From Bacteroides sp. (GTDB taxonomy: Bacteria > Bacteroidota > Bacteroidia > Bacteroidales > Muribaculaceae), in the NCBI GenBank assembly GCA_014802335.1, contig JAAVCL010000005.1, positions 58,300 to 122,299 of the forward strand: 64,000 nt of DNA, written 5' to 3'. Positions 21,003-29,409 of the stretch are shown piece by piece. The notes below the pieces were generated by a model, which made no database searches, was not told the DNA's origin, and saw only the letters and a list, made by a program, of their open reading frames with translations. The position numbers were made by a program, and so were the translations under genes. Positions within the stretch are counted from its first letter, which is position 1. Every line of letters begins with the position of its first letter.

Positions 21003-22877
21003 TTAAATTCTCTTGACTTCGTCAACTCCCGGAATTTCCCGAATGTGCTGAATGATTGTTTGCAACTCGCCAAAAGAATGAACAGCAAATGCCAGTTTTA
21101 ATGTAACGATAGAATCATGCGTTTCAGTATTTATGCTGTCAATGGCAAGATGCAATTTATTAGAGATGCAATCCACCAAATCCACAAACAAATGGTATCT
21201 GTCAATAGCTTTTACGACAATCGAAACCGGATATAGCGTATCGTCAGGTTCGAAATCAACCGAAACTATACTGTCTCCATATTGAGAGGCCTGTCTGATA
21301 GCAATTGGGCAGTCTCTTTTATGAATAGTAATCGAACCATCCTTTTCACGGAAACCTATAACTTCTTCACCGGGAATAGGATTACAGGATTTGCACCGAT
21401 TATATTTAGGAGCAGGAAGGGAGGAAAGATAAGATCTTATAGCCTTCTTAGCTTTATATGTCACGACAGCATCAAGCCAATCGGGGTTGGGATGTGTATC
21501 GGCATCGGTAAAAATTTCCACCACATCCCCACGTCTGAGTTGAGCTTTAATAGACGATAAGAAGCCGTTCACCCTTGCATATTTCGCCTTGGAACCCAAA
21601 GCGGGATGAAGTTCGTAAGCAAAATCGAGCACGGTTGCCTTTTGTGGAAGAATCACTTCCCTCCCTTTGGGTGTAAAAGTCATAATATCATCGTTATAAA
21701 ACGAAGACACAACGTTATCAATGAAGCTTGTGCCATTTTGACCATGACGGGCAATATCTCTCAACACACTCTTGAATTTCTCAATCCAAAGAAAAATGTT
21801 ATCGTCAGAACGATCAGCCATACACCCGAGCCGCGAGTCCTGAATCATTCTTCTCGAACTGATATGCACTTCCTGCCAACGGCCAAAATCAGCGAGCAAT
21901 TTTACGTGGAAACTCTGATAGCCGTTTTCTTTCGGGCTGTCAATATAATTAGATATTCCACCCGGCTTTTCCTTGAAACGGTCGGTGAGAACAGAATAAA
22001 TTCTGAGCGCCATGTCCTTTTCCGACATCCCTTGAGGCGTATCATATATAATTTCGGTGAAATGCCTGTATTTCAAATGGTTGAAATCGTCACCATATTT
22101 ATGCATCTTTCTCCAGATACTGTAAGGCTTACGGTAATCGATCTGCACATCAACCATAATACCGGCATCAGCGAGCACAGATTTAATTTCCTCGGCAAAA
22201 ACAGAAAGTCTGGCTTTCTGAGCTTTCTCATCTTGTTTAATTAAGGAATCAATCTGATTATACTCGTGAGGACAGCGGAATCGGAAACTGAGATTTTCGA
22301 GTTCGGTTTTAACATTATACAAACCGAGTCTATTTGCGAGCGGGGCATAGAAATAATCGGTTTCGCCGGCAATTTTCATCTGTTTGTCGGCCCTCATTGA
22401 CGACAGAGTGCGCATGTTATGAAGCCTGTCGGCAAGTTTCACGAGCAATGCGCGAATGTCATACTGCACCGAATCAAGCATCTGACGGTAATTGTCAATC
22501 TGCTTTGATTCGTCATATTTTTTCTTTTTCTTCTTCGTAACCACACTGACCAGGAAAGCCACGTCATCACCGAATTTCTCCCTTATATCATCGATTGTTG
22601 TGTCTGTATCCTCCACGACATCATGAAGGAAAGCTGCAATAATCGGATTTGTGTCGAGTTCCAATTCTTCAGCAGCGATATCAGCCACCGCAATCGGATG
22701 GAGGATATAAGGTTCGCCGGTTTTCCTTTTCTGATCGGCATGAGCCACTTTTGCAAATTCGAAAGCCTCCTTGATTCTCTTCAAATCATCGGGCGAGACG
22801 CGTTTCTGCATCGCATCGAAAACGTTTTGTGCACGTTGAGCGATTACTTTATCAAAGTCAGTTTCCATAAGGTGCAA
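21003..22877 (-). CDS. RelA/SpoT-homologue with intact HD hydrolase, degenerate synthetase, TGS and ACT
   Basis: HPIAVADIAAEELELD...FLHDVVEDTD, KLADRLHNMRTL; synthetase motifs altered; TGS (MTFTPKGREVILPQKATVLDFAY). Confidence 0.88.
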   Translation of the reverse strand: MHLMETDFDKVIAQRAQNVFDAMQKRVSPDDLKRIKEAFEFAKVAHADQKRKTGEPYILHPIAVADIAAEELELDTNPIIAAFLHDVVEDTDTTIDDIREKFGDDVAFLVSVVTKKKKKKYDESKQIDNYRQMLDSVQYDIRALLVKLADRLHNMRTLSSMRADKQMKIAGETDYFYAPLANRLGLYNVKTELENLSFRFRCPHEYNQIDSLIKQDEKAQKARLSVFAEEIKSVLADAGIMVDVQIDYRKPYSIWRKMHKYGDDFNHLKYRHFTEIIYDTPQGMSEKDMALRIYSVLTDRFKEKPGGISNYIDSPKENGYQSFHVKLLADFGRWQEVHISSRRMIQDSRLGCMADRSDDNIFLWIEKFKSVLRDIARHGQNGTSFIDNVVSSFYNDDIMTFTPKGREVILPQKATVLDFAYELHPALGSKAKYARVNGFLSSIKAQLRRGDVVEIFTDADTHPNPDWLDAVVTYKAKKAIRSYLSSLPAPKYNRCKSCNPIPGEEVIGFREKDGSITIHKRDCPIAIRQASQYGDSIVSVDFEPDDTLYPVSIVVKAIDRYHLFVDLVDCISNKLHLAIDSINTETHDSIVTLKLAFAVHSFGELQTIIQHIREIPGVDEVKRI

Positions 22878-23004
22878 AATTGTAGATTTTTTTTGAAATA
22901 ACCAAGAATGTCCCCAACTTTTTAAGTGGCTTGATATGAAGTTGTTTAAACTTTTAGAAAAGAAGGGGGCTTAGTTGAAGCTTGCGGGGAGGCGGAATTA
23001 TATT

Positions 23005-23036
23005 TTTGGCCGTATGCAGATAATTTTGTAATTTTG
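23005..23036 (+). promoter_or_regulatory. Promoter immediately upstream of DUF1846 ORF
   Basis: TTTG (23005-23008)-N20-TAATTTTG (23029-23036), start codon at 23042. Confidence 0.65.
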
Positions 23037-23041
23037 TAGAC

Positions 23042-24514
23042 ATGAAAATCGGATTTGATAACGAAAAGTATGTGCGAATTCAATCGGAGCACATCAAAGA
23101 GCGCATAGCTCATTTTGGGAATAAGCTCTATCTTGAGCTTGGAGGAAAGTTATTTGACGATCATCATGCGAGTCGGGTACTACCCGGATTTGAACCCGAT
23201 TCCAAATTGCGCATGCTAAGCCAACTTAGTGACAAGGCCGAGATAGTGATCGTGATCAGTGCAAAAGACATCGAAAAAAACAAGGTACGTCAGGATCTGG
23301 GCATCACATACGACATGGATGTTCTTAGGCTTCGTGAGGAATTTACAAAACGAGGCTTCCTTGTAGGTTCTGTTGTTATCACGCACTATAACGGTCAGAA
23401 AAGTGCTGATGCTTACAGAGAGAAACTTGCACGAATGGGCATCACTTCCTATTATCATTACACGATAGAAGGTTATCCCAACAACGTATCATTAATAGAT
23501 TCCGACGAGGGATTTGGAAAGAATGATTATGTTGAGACAAGCCGCCCGCTTGTGATAGTAACCGCTCCGGGCCCGGGAAGTGGGAAAATGGCCGTGTGTC
23601 TTAGCCAGCTTTATAATGAGCACAAGCGTGGAATCCAAGCCGGCTATGCTAAATTCGAAACTTTCCCGGTGTGGAATCTTCCGTTAAAACATCCTGTAAA
23701 CATCGCATACGAGGCAGCCACGGCAGACCTGAATGATGTCAATATGATAGACCCATTCCACTTGGAAGCATACGGGAAAACAGCCATCAATTATAATCGG
23801 GATATAGAGATTTTCCCTGTTCTCAATGCCTTGTTCGAAGGCATCTATGGAGAGAATCCATATAAATCACCGACCGATATGGGTGTGAATATGGTAGGAT
23901 TCTGTATCAGCGATGACGAAGTGTGCTGCTCGGCATCGAAAGATGAAATCGTGAGACGCTATTTTACAGCACTCAACAGATTTGCACAGGGAGAAACCGG
24001 AGATGCAGAAGTAAACAAGATAGGTTTACTCTTCAAGCAAGCCAAAATCACGATAAATTACAGACGCACCGTAGATGCAGCCCGCGAATATGCAAAAGAG
24101 ACCGGGGTTCCCTGCTCGGCACTTGAGCTATCCGACGGCACAATTATAAAAGCGAAATCAAGCCAGCTGTTAGGTCCGAGCGCGGCACTCCTGCTGAACG
24201 CCACAAAACATCTTGCAGGAATCGACCATAGTGTCAAACTGATTCCCCAATCAATGATTGAACCAATCCAACAGATGAAACTTGATTGGCTGCGTGGTCA
24301 CAATCCACGCCTGCATACAGATGAGGTGCTTGTTACGCTGGCCGTGTTGAGTCCGATCAACGAACAGTGTCGTCAAGCCCTTGAGATGTTGCCGAAGCTT
24401 AAGGGATGTCAGGTTCACAGCACAGTTATGCTTGGAGAAGTGGATCACAAGATATTCAAGAAACTTGGAGTTGGACTGACATGCGATCCCGCCAAAAAGA
24501 AACCACGTTCTTAA
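23042..24514 (+). CDS. DUF1846 domain-containing protein
   Basis: MKIGFDNEKYVRIQSEHIKERIAHFGNKLYLELGGKLFDDHHASRVLPGFEPDSK..., recognisable DUF1846 family. Confidence 0.88.
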   Translation: MKIGFDNEKYVRIQSEHIKERIAHFGNKLYLELGGKLFDDHHASRVLPGFEPDSKLRMLSQLSDKAEIVIVISAKDIEKNKVRQDLGITYDMDVLRLREEFTKRGFLVGSVVITHYNGQKSADAYREKLARMGITSYYHYTIEGYPNNVSLIDSDEGFGKNDYVETSRPLVIVTAPGPGSGKMAVCLSQLYNEHKRGIQAGYAKFETFPVWNLPLKHPVNIAYEAATADLNDVNMIDPFHLEAYGKTAINYNRDIEIFPVLNALFEGIYGENPYKSPTDMGVNMVGFCISDDEVCCSASKDEIVRRYFTALNRFAQGETGDAEVNKIGLLFKQAKITINYRRTVDAAREYAKETGVPCSALELSDGTIIKAKSSQLLGPSAALLLNATKHLAGIDHSVKLIPQSMIEPIQQMKLDWLRGHNPRLHTDEVLVTLAVLSPINEQCRQALEMLPKLKGCQVHSTVMLGEVDHKIFKKLGVGLTCDPAKKKPRS

Positions 24515-24557
24515 AATTAGGAAATCCAATTTTAAGCCGTAAGTTTCGTTAAACTAA

Positions 24558-24752
24558 TAAGTAGTTGCTAAAAATTAATCGATATATGTTTTAAAATTAG
24601 TAGTAGATATCTTGAACGATAAAACTTGTTCTTTTTGGATGCTTTAAGCTTGTCGTTCAGTCGCATAGCGCGCTATGCTCCTTCTCTCCGCACTCAAATC
24701 ATCGCAAAAATAACTGCGTTTTATCTGTTCATTAATTTTTAGCAACTACTTA
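24558..24752. repeat. 195-bp structured element, copy 2, perfect 22-bp terminal inverted repeats
   Basis: TAAGTAGTTGCTAAAAATTAAT (24558-24579) vs exact reverse complement 24731-24752; internal palindrome GCATAGCGCGCTATGC. Confidence 0.9.
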
Positions 24753-25549
24753 TGGAAATAAGAAAAGAAGAACTTACGCGATATATTCTCCCGCTTCGTG
24801 AGGGAGGCTCCTTGCCTGCCCTCGCGGAGGCGGGAGATGGTTTTAAATATGTGGTAAAGTTAGCCGGAGCAGGCCATGGAAAGAAAGCCCTTATCTCGGA
24901 GTTTGTCGGTGGACTTGTGGCAAAGGCCTTTAAATTCAATGTTCCGGAAATAGTTCTTCTAAATCTTGACGGTGCATTTGGCATTACAGAGCCCGACGAA
25001 GAGGTGCAGGAACTGCTCAGGAAATCAGAAGGCCTGAATATGGGATTGCATTTTCTCGCAGGAGCGGCCACCTTTGACGGGTCGGTGAATAAAGTTGATG
25101 AACTCACGGCATCCAAAATAGTTTGGCTTGATGCGTTTCTTACCAATGTTGACCGCACTCGGCTCAACCCCAATATGATGATCTGGAATAATGAACTTTG
25201 GCTCATAGACCACGGAGCATCATTATACTTTCACCATTCGTGGAAAAACCCTGAGGAAGCATCCAAAGATCCATTCCCATATATAAAGACACATGCCCTT
25301 CTTCCGTTTGCCGGTCGTTTAGAAGAAGCCGACAAACTTATGCGCCAGGCCATAACACCACGCACGCTGTCAAAAATAGTGGATATGATTCCAACTGAAT
25401 GGCTGGAGGAAGAAAATTCGGATATTTCACCGGCAGACAGAAGAGAAGTTTATCGAACTTTTTTACTTAACCGCCTTAAGAACAGTTCAATTTTCACACG
25501 TGAGGCCATAAAACAAAGGCAACTTTTATTACAAAATCCCCTCACATAA
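24752..25549 (+). CDS. HipA-like kinase family protein (HipA_2 type)
   Basis: YILPLREGGSLPALAEAGDGFKYVVKLAGAGHGKKALISEFVGGLVAKAF; WLDAFLTNVDRTRLNPNMMIWNNELWLIDHGASL. Confidence 0.85.
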   Translation: MEIRKEELTRYILPLREGGSLPALAEAGDGFKYVVKLAGAGHGKKALISEFVGGLVAKAFKFNVPEIVLLNLDGAFGITEPDEEVQELLRKSEGLNMGLHFLAGAATFDGSVNKVDELTASKIVWLDAFLTNVDRTRLNPNMMIWNNELWLIDHGASLYFHHSWKNPEEASKDPFPYIKTHALLPFAGRLEEADKLMRQAITPRTLSKIVDMIPTEWLEEENSDISPADRREVYRTFLLNRLKNSSIFTREAIKQRQLLLQNPLT

Positions 25550-25560
25550 ATTCAGGTATT

Positions 25561-25947
25561 ATGGAGAAGATAATATATGAATATTGCTTGGTGCGCTATG
25601 TGCCCGATCTGGAGCGTGGGGAGTTTGTGAATGTCGGCCTTCTGATGATGTGTAAAAAACAGAAATGGATGAAGTGTGAAATTGACATCAACGAGACACG
25701 TATCGAAAGATTGTCGGGCCCCGTTAATATAAGTTTATTAAAAAAACAGTCGGAGGTATTCACACGAACCGATGTCCCGTTCAAGAATTTGCCTACGGAG
25801 GAAAAATACAGATGGCTGGCAGCAGTGAAAAGTGCTATCCTCCAGACCTCTCCCACCCACCCCGGAATCTTATTCAGCGAACCGACAGATTTCGTGAACT
25901 CACTGAATCAAAAATTCGACCAGCTGTTTAACCGGCTTGTAAAATAA
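25561..25947 (+). CDS. DUF3037 domain-containing protein
   Basis: YEYCLVRYVPDLERGEFVNVGLLMMCKKQKWMKCEI; adjacent to HipA-like gene. Confidence 0.85.
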   Translation: MEKIIYEYCLVRYVPDLERGEFVNVGLLMMCKKQKWMKCEIDINETRIERLSGPVNISLLKKQSEVFTRTDVPFKNLPTEEKYRWLAAVKSAILQTSPTHPGILFSEPTDFVNSLNQKFDQLFNRLVK

Positions 25948-26054
25948 TTCTTTAAGTACTACTCAACCCGATAAATAATTTCGAACACATACTTATAGAA
26001 TTGTCCAATACATTTCTTTATAACTAACACTATATTCTTGCATTAATAATTATC

Positions 26055-27890
26055 ATGAAAAAGTTTCTTTTAAGTGTTGCGTTCATCGCAATCAATTCAA
26101 TTATGGCACTGGCCATTGGCCCGTCAGGGACACTTCCTGTTATCTATATTAATATAGATAATAATGAAGAAGTTACATCCAAAGAAAACTATCTTAACGG
26201 ACAGTATTGGCTTGATCCTAAGAACACATCGGATATTTCCGCCATAGGAAGTTCGGATTCGCCGTTACCACTAAAAATAAAGGGACGCGGCAATTACACC
26301 TTTACGGGATTTGAGAAAAAACCATATCGACTGAAACTTGACAAGAAGCAACCTTTATTGGGTCTTGAATCAAGCAAACATTTCGGTTTGTTAGCACATG
26401 CCGACGACTCACGCGGTTTCATAAGAAACACGTTGGGCTTCGAAATATCCAAGAATCTGGGTTTGCCATGGACTCCCGAGCAACGACCGGTTGAATTGGT
26501 TGTGAACGGTACCTACCGCGGGTTGTATTTTCTTGTTGAACTCATAAGGATTGATAAGAAACGGGTAAACATCAGCGAATGGGGTGAAGAAGACTCATCG
26601 GGGAATCCATTGTCAAAATGGATTGAAGGTGGCACATTAGTAGAAATAGACAATTACGATGAGGACGGCCAGATTCAACTCACCGATGGCGACGGCGAAA
26701 TAATGCGTATTACATACGACAAGAGTGTAGACCCCGGCTACGAACCCGACGGCTACCGTGAATGGTTGGAGAATCAATTCGCCACAATGAATTCGCTGAT
26801 TTTCGGTGACAAAAATTCAAACGAAATCTGGAAATATATAGATTTGGATGATTGCGCCCGCTTTGTTCTGACGCAAGACATCACCAACAACTACGAATCA
26901 TTTCATGGCAGCTGCTATCTTTTCCGCGAGAAAGGAGAGAATGAAAAATGGCATTTTTCACCTGTATGGGACTTCGGGAGCGCGTTCTTTAATGATTCGC
27001 ATCCACGTAAACATTTTTGGGTAGATTCATTCCATCACAATCATTGGATCGCGCAATTGTGGGAGTTCCCCGCATTACGGGAAAAGATGGCGGAACTCTG
27101 GCATGAATATCGAAAAACTTCATTTGATGATCTGACATGCTTTACACAAAATTTCATATCAGAGATAAAAGATGCAGCTGCATGTGATAAAGAAAGATGG
27201 CCACAATATGGCAATGATAATCTGAATGAAAAATTCAATTATGCCAAGAACTTTCTGAACGGGGCCAAGAGTTTTCTTGATGCTGAGTTCCCGGTTCAGA
27301 ATGTTGATGAACCCGAGGATTTCGTAGTTCCCGAAGATGAATATGGAGTTTACAACGTATTCTTCCGCCAAACCGGAAAGGCAAGCGATTGGAGCAATGT
27401 AAAAATTTACTACTGGGACAACCATTTCAAAACAATAGACTGGCCGGGCGAAGACTGCAAAAAGGTGGAAATCAATGGCAGTTCATACTGGTATTATCGC
27501 ATGGAGGCCAACGAAGAAAGCGATGACTATATGTTAATCTTCAACAACGGTCAGAGCGGAGTTGGAGATAACCAGACCGCCGATCTCAAAGTGCGCAAAC
27601 GCGGTGTGTACACTCTCGACATGCCCGACCATGCCATTCCTGAAGAATTCCTTGAAGTAGGATCGGGGACGAGTGTGATTAACACTATTGCCGATTATTC
27701 AAATTCGGGTAATATTATATCTGTCAATACATTTGGTAATTATCTGAAGATAGAGGCCCACACATCAGGATCTATAGATATTTACCAAATTGACGGCACC
27801 GGCCTGAGATTTGAATTAACCGGCGGTGAGAATATTATTGAACTCCCGAAAGGAATATATATAATAGAGGGTAAGAAGTATCTGTTGTGA
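26055..27890 (+). CDS. CotH-kinase-family protein with starch-binding-like module and C-terminal sorting-like tail
   Basis: LPLKIKGRGNYTFTGFEKKPYRLKLDKKQPLLG; DDSRGFIRNTLGFEISKNLGLPWTP; VFFRQTGKASDWSNVKIYYWDN. Confidence 0.85.
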   Translation: MKKFLLSVAFIAINSIMALAIGPSGTLPVIYINIDNNEEVTSKENYLNGQYWLDPKNTSDISAIGSSDSPLPLKIKGRGNYTFTGFEKKPYRLKLDKKQPLLGLESSKHFGLLAHADDSRGFIRNTLGFEISKNLGLPWTPEQRPVELVVNGTYRGLYFLVELIRIDKKRVNISEWGEEDSSGNPLSKWIEGGTLVEIDNYDEDGQIQLTDGDGEIMRITYDKSVDPGYEPDGYREWLENQFATMNSLIFGDKNSNEIWKYIDLDDCARFVLTQDITNNYESFHGSCYLFREKGENEKWHFSPVWDFGSAFFNDSHPRKHFWVDSFHHNHWIAQLWEFPALREKMAELWHEYRKTSFDDLTCFTQNFISEIKDAAACDKERWPQYGNDNLNEKFNYAKNFLNGAKSFLDAEFPVQNVDEPEDFVVPEDEYGVYNVFFRQTGKASDWSNVKIYYWDNHFKTIDWPGEDCKKVEINGSSYWYYRMEANEESDDYMLIFNNGQSGVGDNQTADLKVRKRGVYTLDMPDHAIPEEFLEVGSGTSVINTIADYSNSGNIISVNTFGNYLKIEAHTSGSIDIYQIDGTGLRFELTGGENIIELPKGIYIIEGKKYLL

Positions 27891-28774
27891 CAACAACCAA
27901 CGATAAAAGTGCAAAAGATGTGGCTGTGTCAATAGTGACACACGGCACAGATGTCGCAGAATTGAAGAAGGCAGTGGATTGCATAATCCGCTGCCCTCGG
28001 ATTATTAATGTGGATATTCTCGATAATTCCGATCCAGACCTGAGTGAAGAATATCGAACAGTCTTCAACCGTCCGGGATATGAAAACGTAAAAGTTACAC
28101 ATATTCCGAATCACGGATATGGAGCAGGCCACAATGTTTCCTTACGAAAGAGTCTTGAACGCAACATCCGTTATCATCTTGTGATGAACTCGGATATCAG
28201 TTGGAACGGCGACGTGATAAGCACACTATGCGATCAACTTGATAATCGGGAGGAAATAGCGCAGATAATGCCAAAGGTGTATTATCCCGACGGAGTGCTT
28301 CAACTCACAGTCCGGCGTCTGCCGACTCCTTGGGATGTTTTTGCCAAACGATTTCTGCCCGATTTCGTTGTGCGCAGACGAGTGAAACGTTATCTGCTGC
28401 ATGATGTGAATCATGAGAAAGAGATCAACTCCCCCTACCTTTTGGGAAGCTTCATGCTTTTCAGGACATCCGCTTTGAGAGCGACCGGAGTTTTTGACGA
28501 GCGCTTCTTTATGTATCCCGAGGATATTGACATAACAAGAAGGCTTCATCGCCATTACGTAACTCTATATTATCCTTCCGAAAGTATTATTCATGAACAT
28601 CGCGCAGCCTCGAGGAAGAGCCTTCGCATGTTGCGGATACATATAGAGAATATGATAAGATATTTCAACAAATGGGGATGGTTTTTCGACAGCGAAAGAA
28701 GAGAAATGAACTTGAAACTTGATTCGACTGTTGAAAAATTGAAACCGGAAGACATTCCGGAATCAAGAGGATAA
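27887..28774 (+). CDS. Glycosyltransferase family 2 (rhamnosyltransferase-like)
   Basis: GTG start overlapping CotH stop; SIVTHGTD, NHGYGAGHNVSLR, FDERFFMYPEDIDITRRLH. Confidence 0.88.
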   Translation: MTTTNDKSAKDVAVSIVTHGTDVAELKKAVDCIIRCPRIINVDILDNSDPDLSEEYRTVFNRPGYENVKVTHIPNHGYGAGHNVSLRKSLERNIRYHLVMNSDISWNGDVISTLCDQLDNREEIAQIMPKVYYPDGVLQLTVRRLPTPWDVFAKRFLPDFVVRRRVKRYLLHDVNHEKEINSPYLLGSFMLFRTSALRATGVFDERFFMYPEDIDITRRLHRHYVTLYYPSESIIHEHRAASRKSLRMLRIHIENMIRYFNKWGWFFDSERREMNLKLDSTVEKLKPEDIPESRG

Positions 28775-28842
28775 TGAAGTAGTCCTTGAAAAAAGTATAA
28801 ACGACTTCAATAAATTACTTAAATATTAAAATAAAGTAAGCT

Positions 28843-29409
28843 ATGAAAAATTTCAAGCCCAAAGCGTGGTTATTGCCACAGCCGGTTTTAATTATAGGAA
28901 CCTATAACGAAGATGGAACTCCCAATGCCATGAACGCCGCCTGGGGAGGCCAATGGGATTCAAATGAAATAATGATTTCGATGGGGAATCATGCCACAAC
29001 ACAGAATTTGAACAGATGTGGCGATTTTACTTTATCGTTTGCAACAGAAGATACACTTACGGCAGCTGATTATGTAGGGATTGTCAGTGCTAAAAAAGAC
29101 CCTGACAAAATGTCGAGAACCGGCTGGACACAAAGAAAGGGAGAAAATGTGAACGCCCCTGTATTTGACTGTTTTCCGATGACAATGGAGTGTAGTGTAA
29201 AGGAAAAGCTATACGAGTCAGAAACCGGTTATTATATCATTGCTGAAATAAAAAATATTATCTGCGATGAGAAATATCTTTCGGAAGATGGCAATCCGGA
29301 TGTAGAGCAGATGAAACTTATAACGTTCGATCCCATTCATAACGGTTATATTGCCCTTGGATCAAGAGTTGGCAATGCATTTAGAGACGGACTTAAATTA
29401 AAAAAGTGA
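28843..29409 (+). CDS. Flavin reductase family protein
   Basis: PVLIIGTYNEDGTPNAMNAAWGGQWDSNEIMISM. Confidence 0.88.
   Translation: MKNFKPKAWLLPQPVLIIGTYNEDGTPNAMNAAWGGQWDSNEIMISMGNHATTQNLNRCGDFTLSFATEDTLTAADYVGIVSAKKDPDKMSRTGWTQRKGENVNAPVFDCFPMTMECSVKEKLYESETGYYIIAEIKNIICDEKYLSEDGNPDVEQMKLITFDPIHNGYIALGSRVGNAFRDGLKLKK

Noticed and set aside
21606-22244. 212-aa plus-strand ORF
   Set aside because: Antisense to the Rel/SpoT homologue; composition follows the opposite strand.
16933-24752. Interpretation of the TIR elements as a MITE
   Set aside because: No target-site duplication visible and the termini differ in sequence between copies while remaining self-complementary; kept as alternative only.
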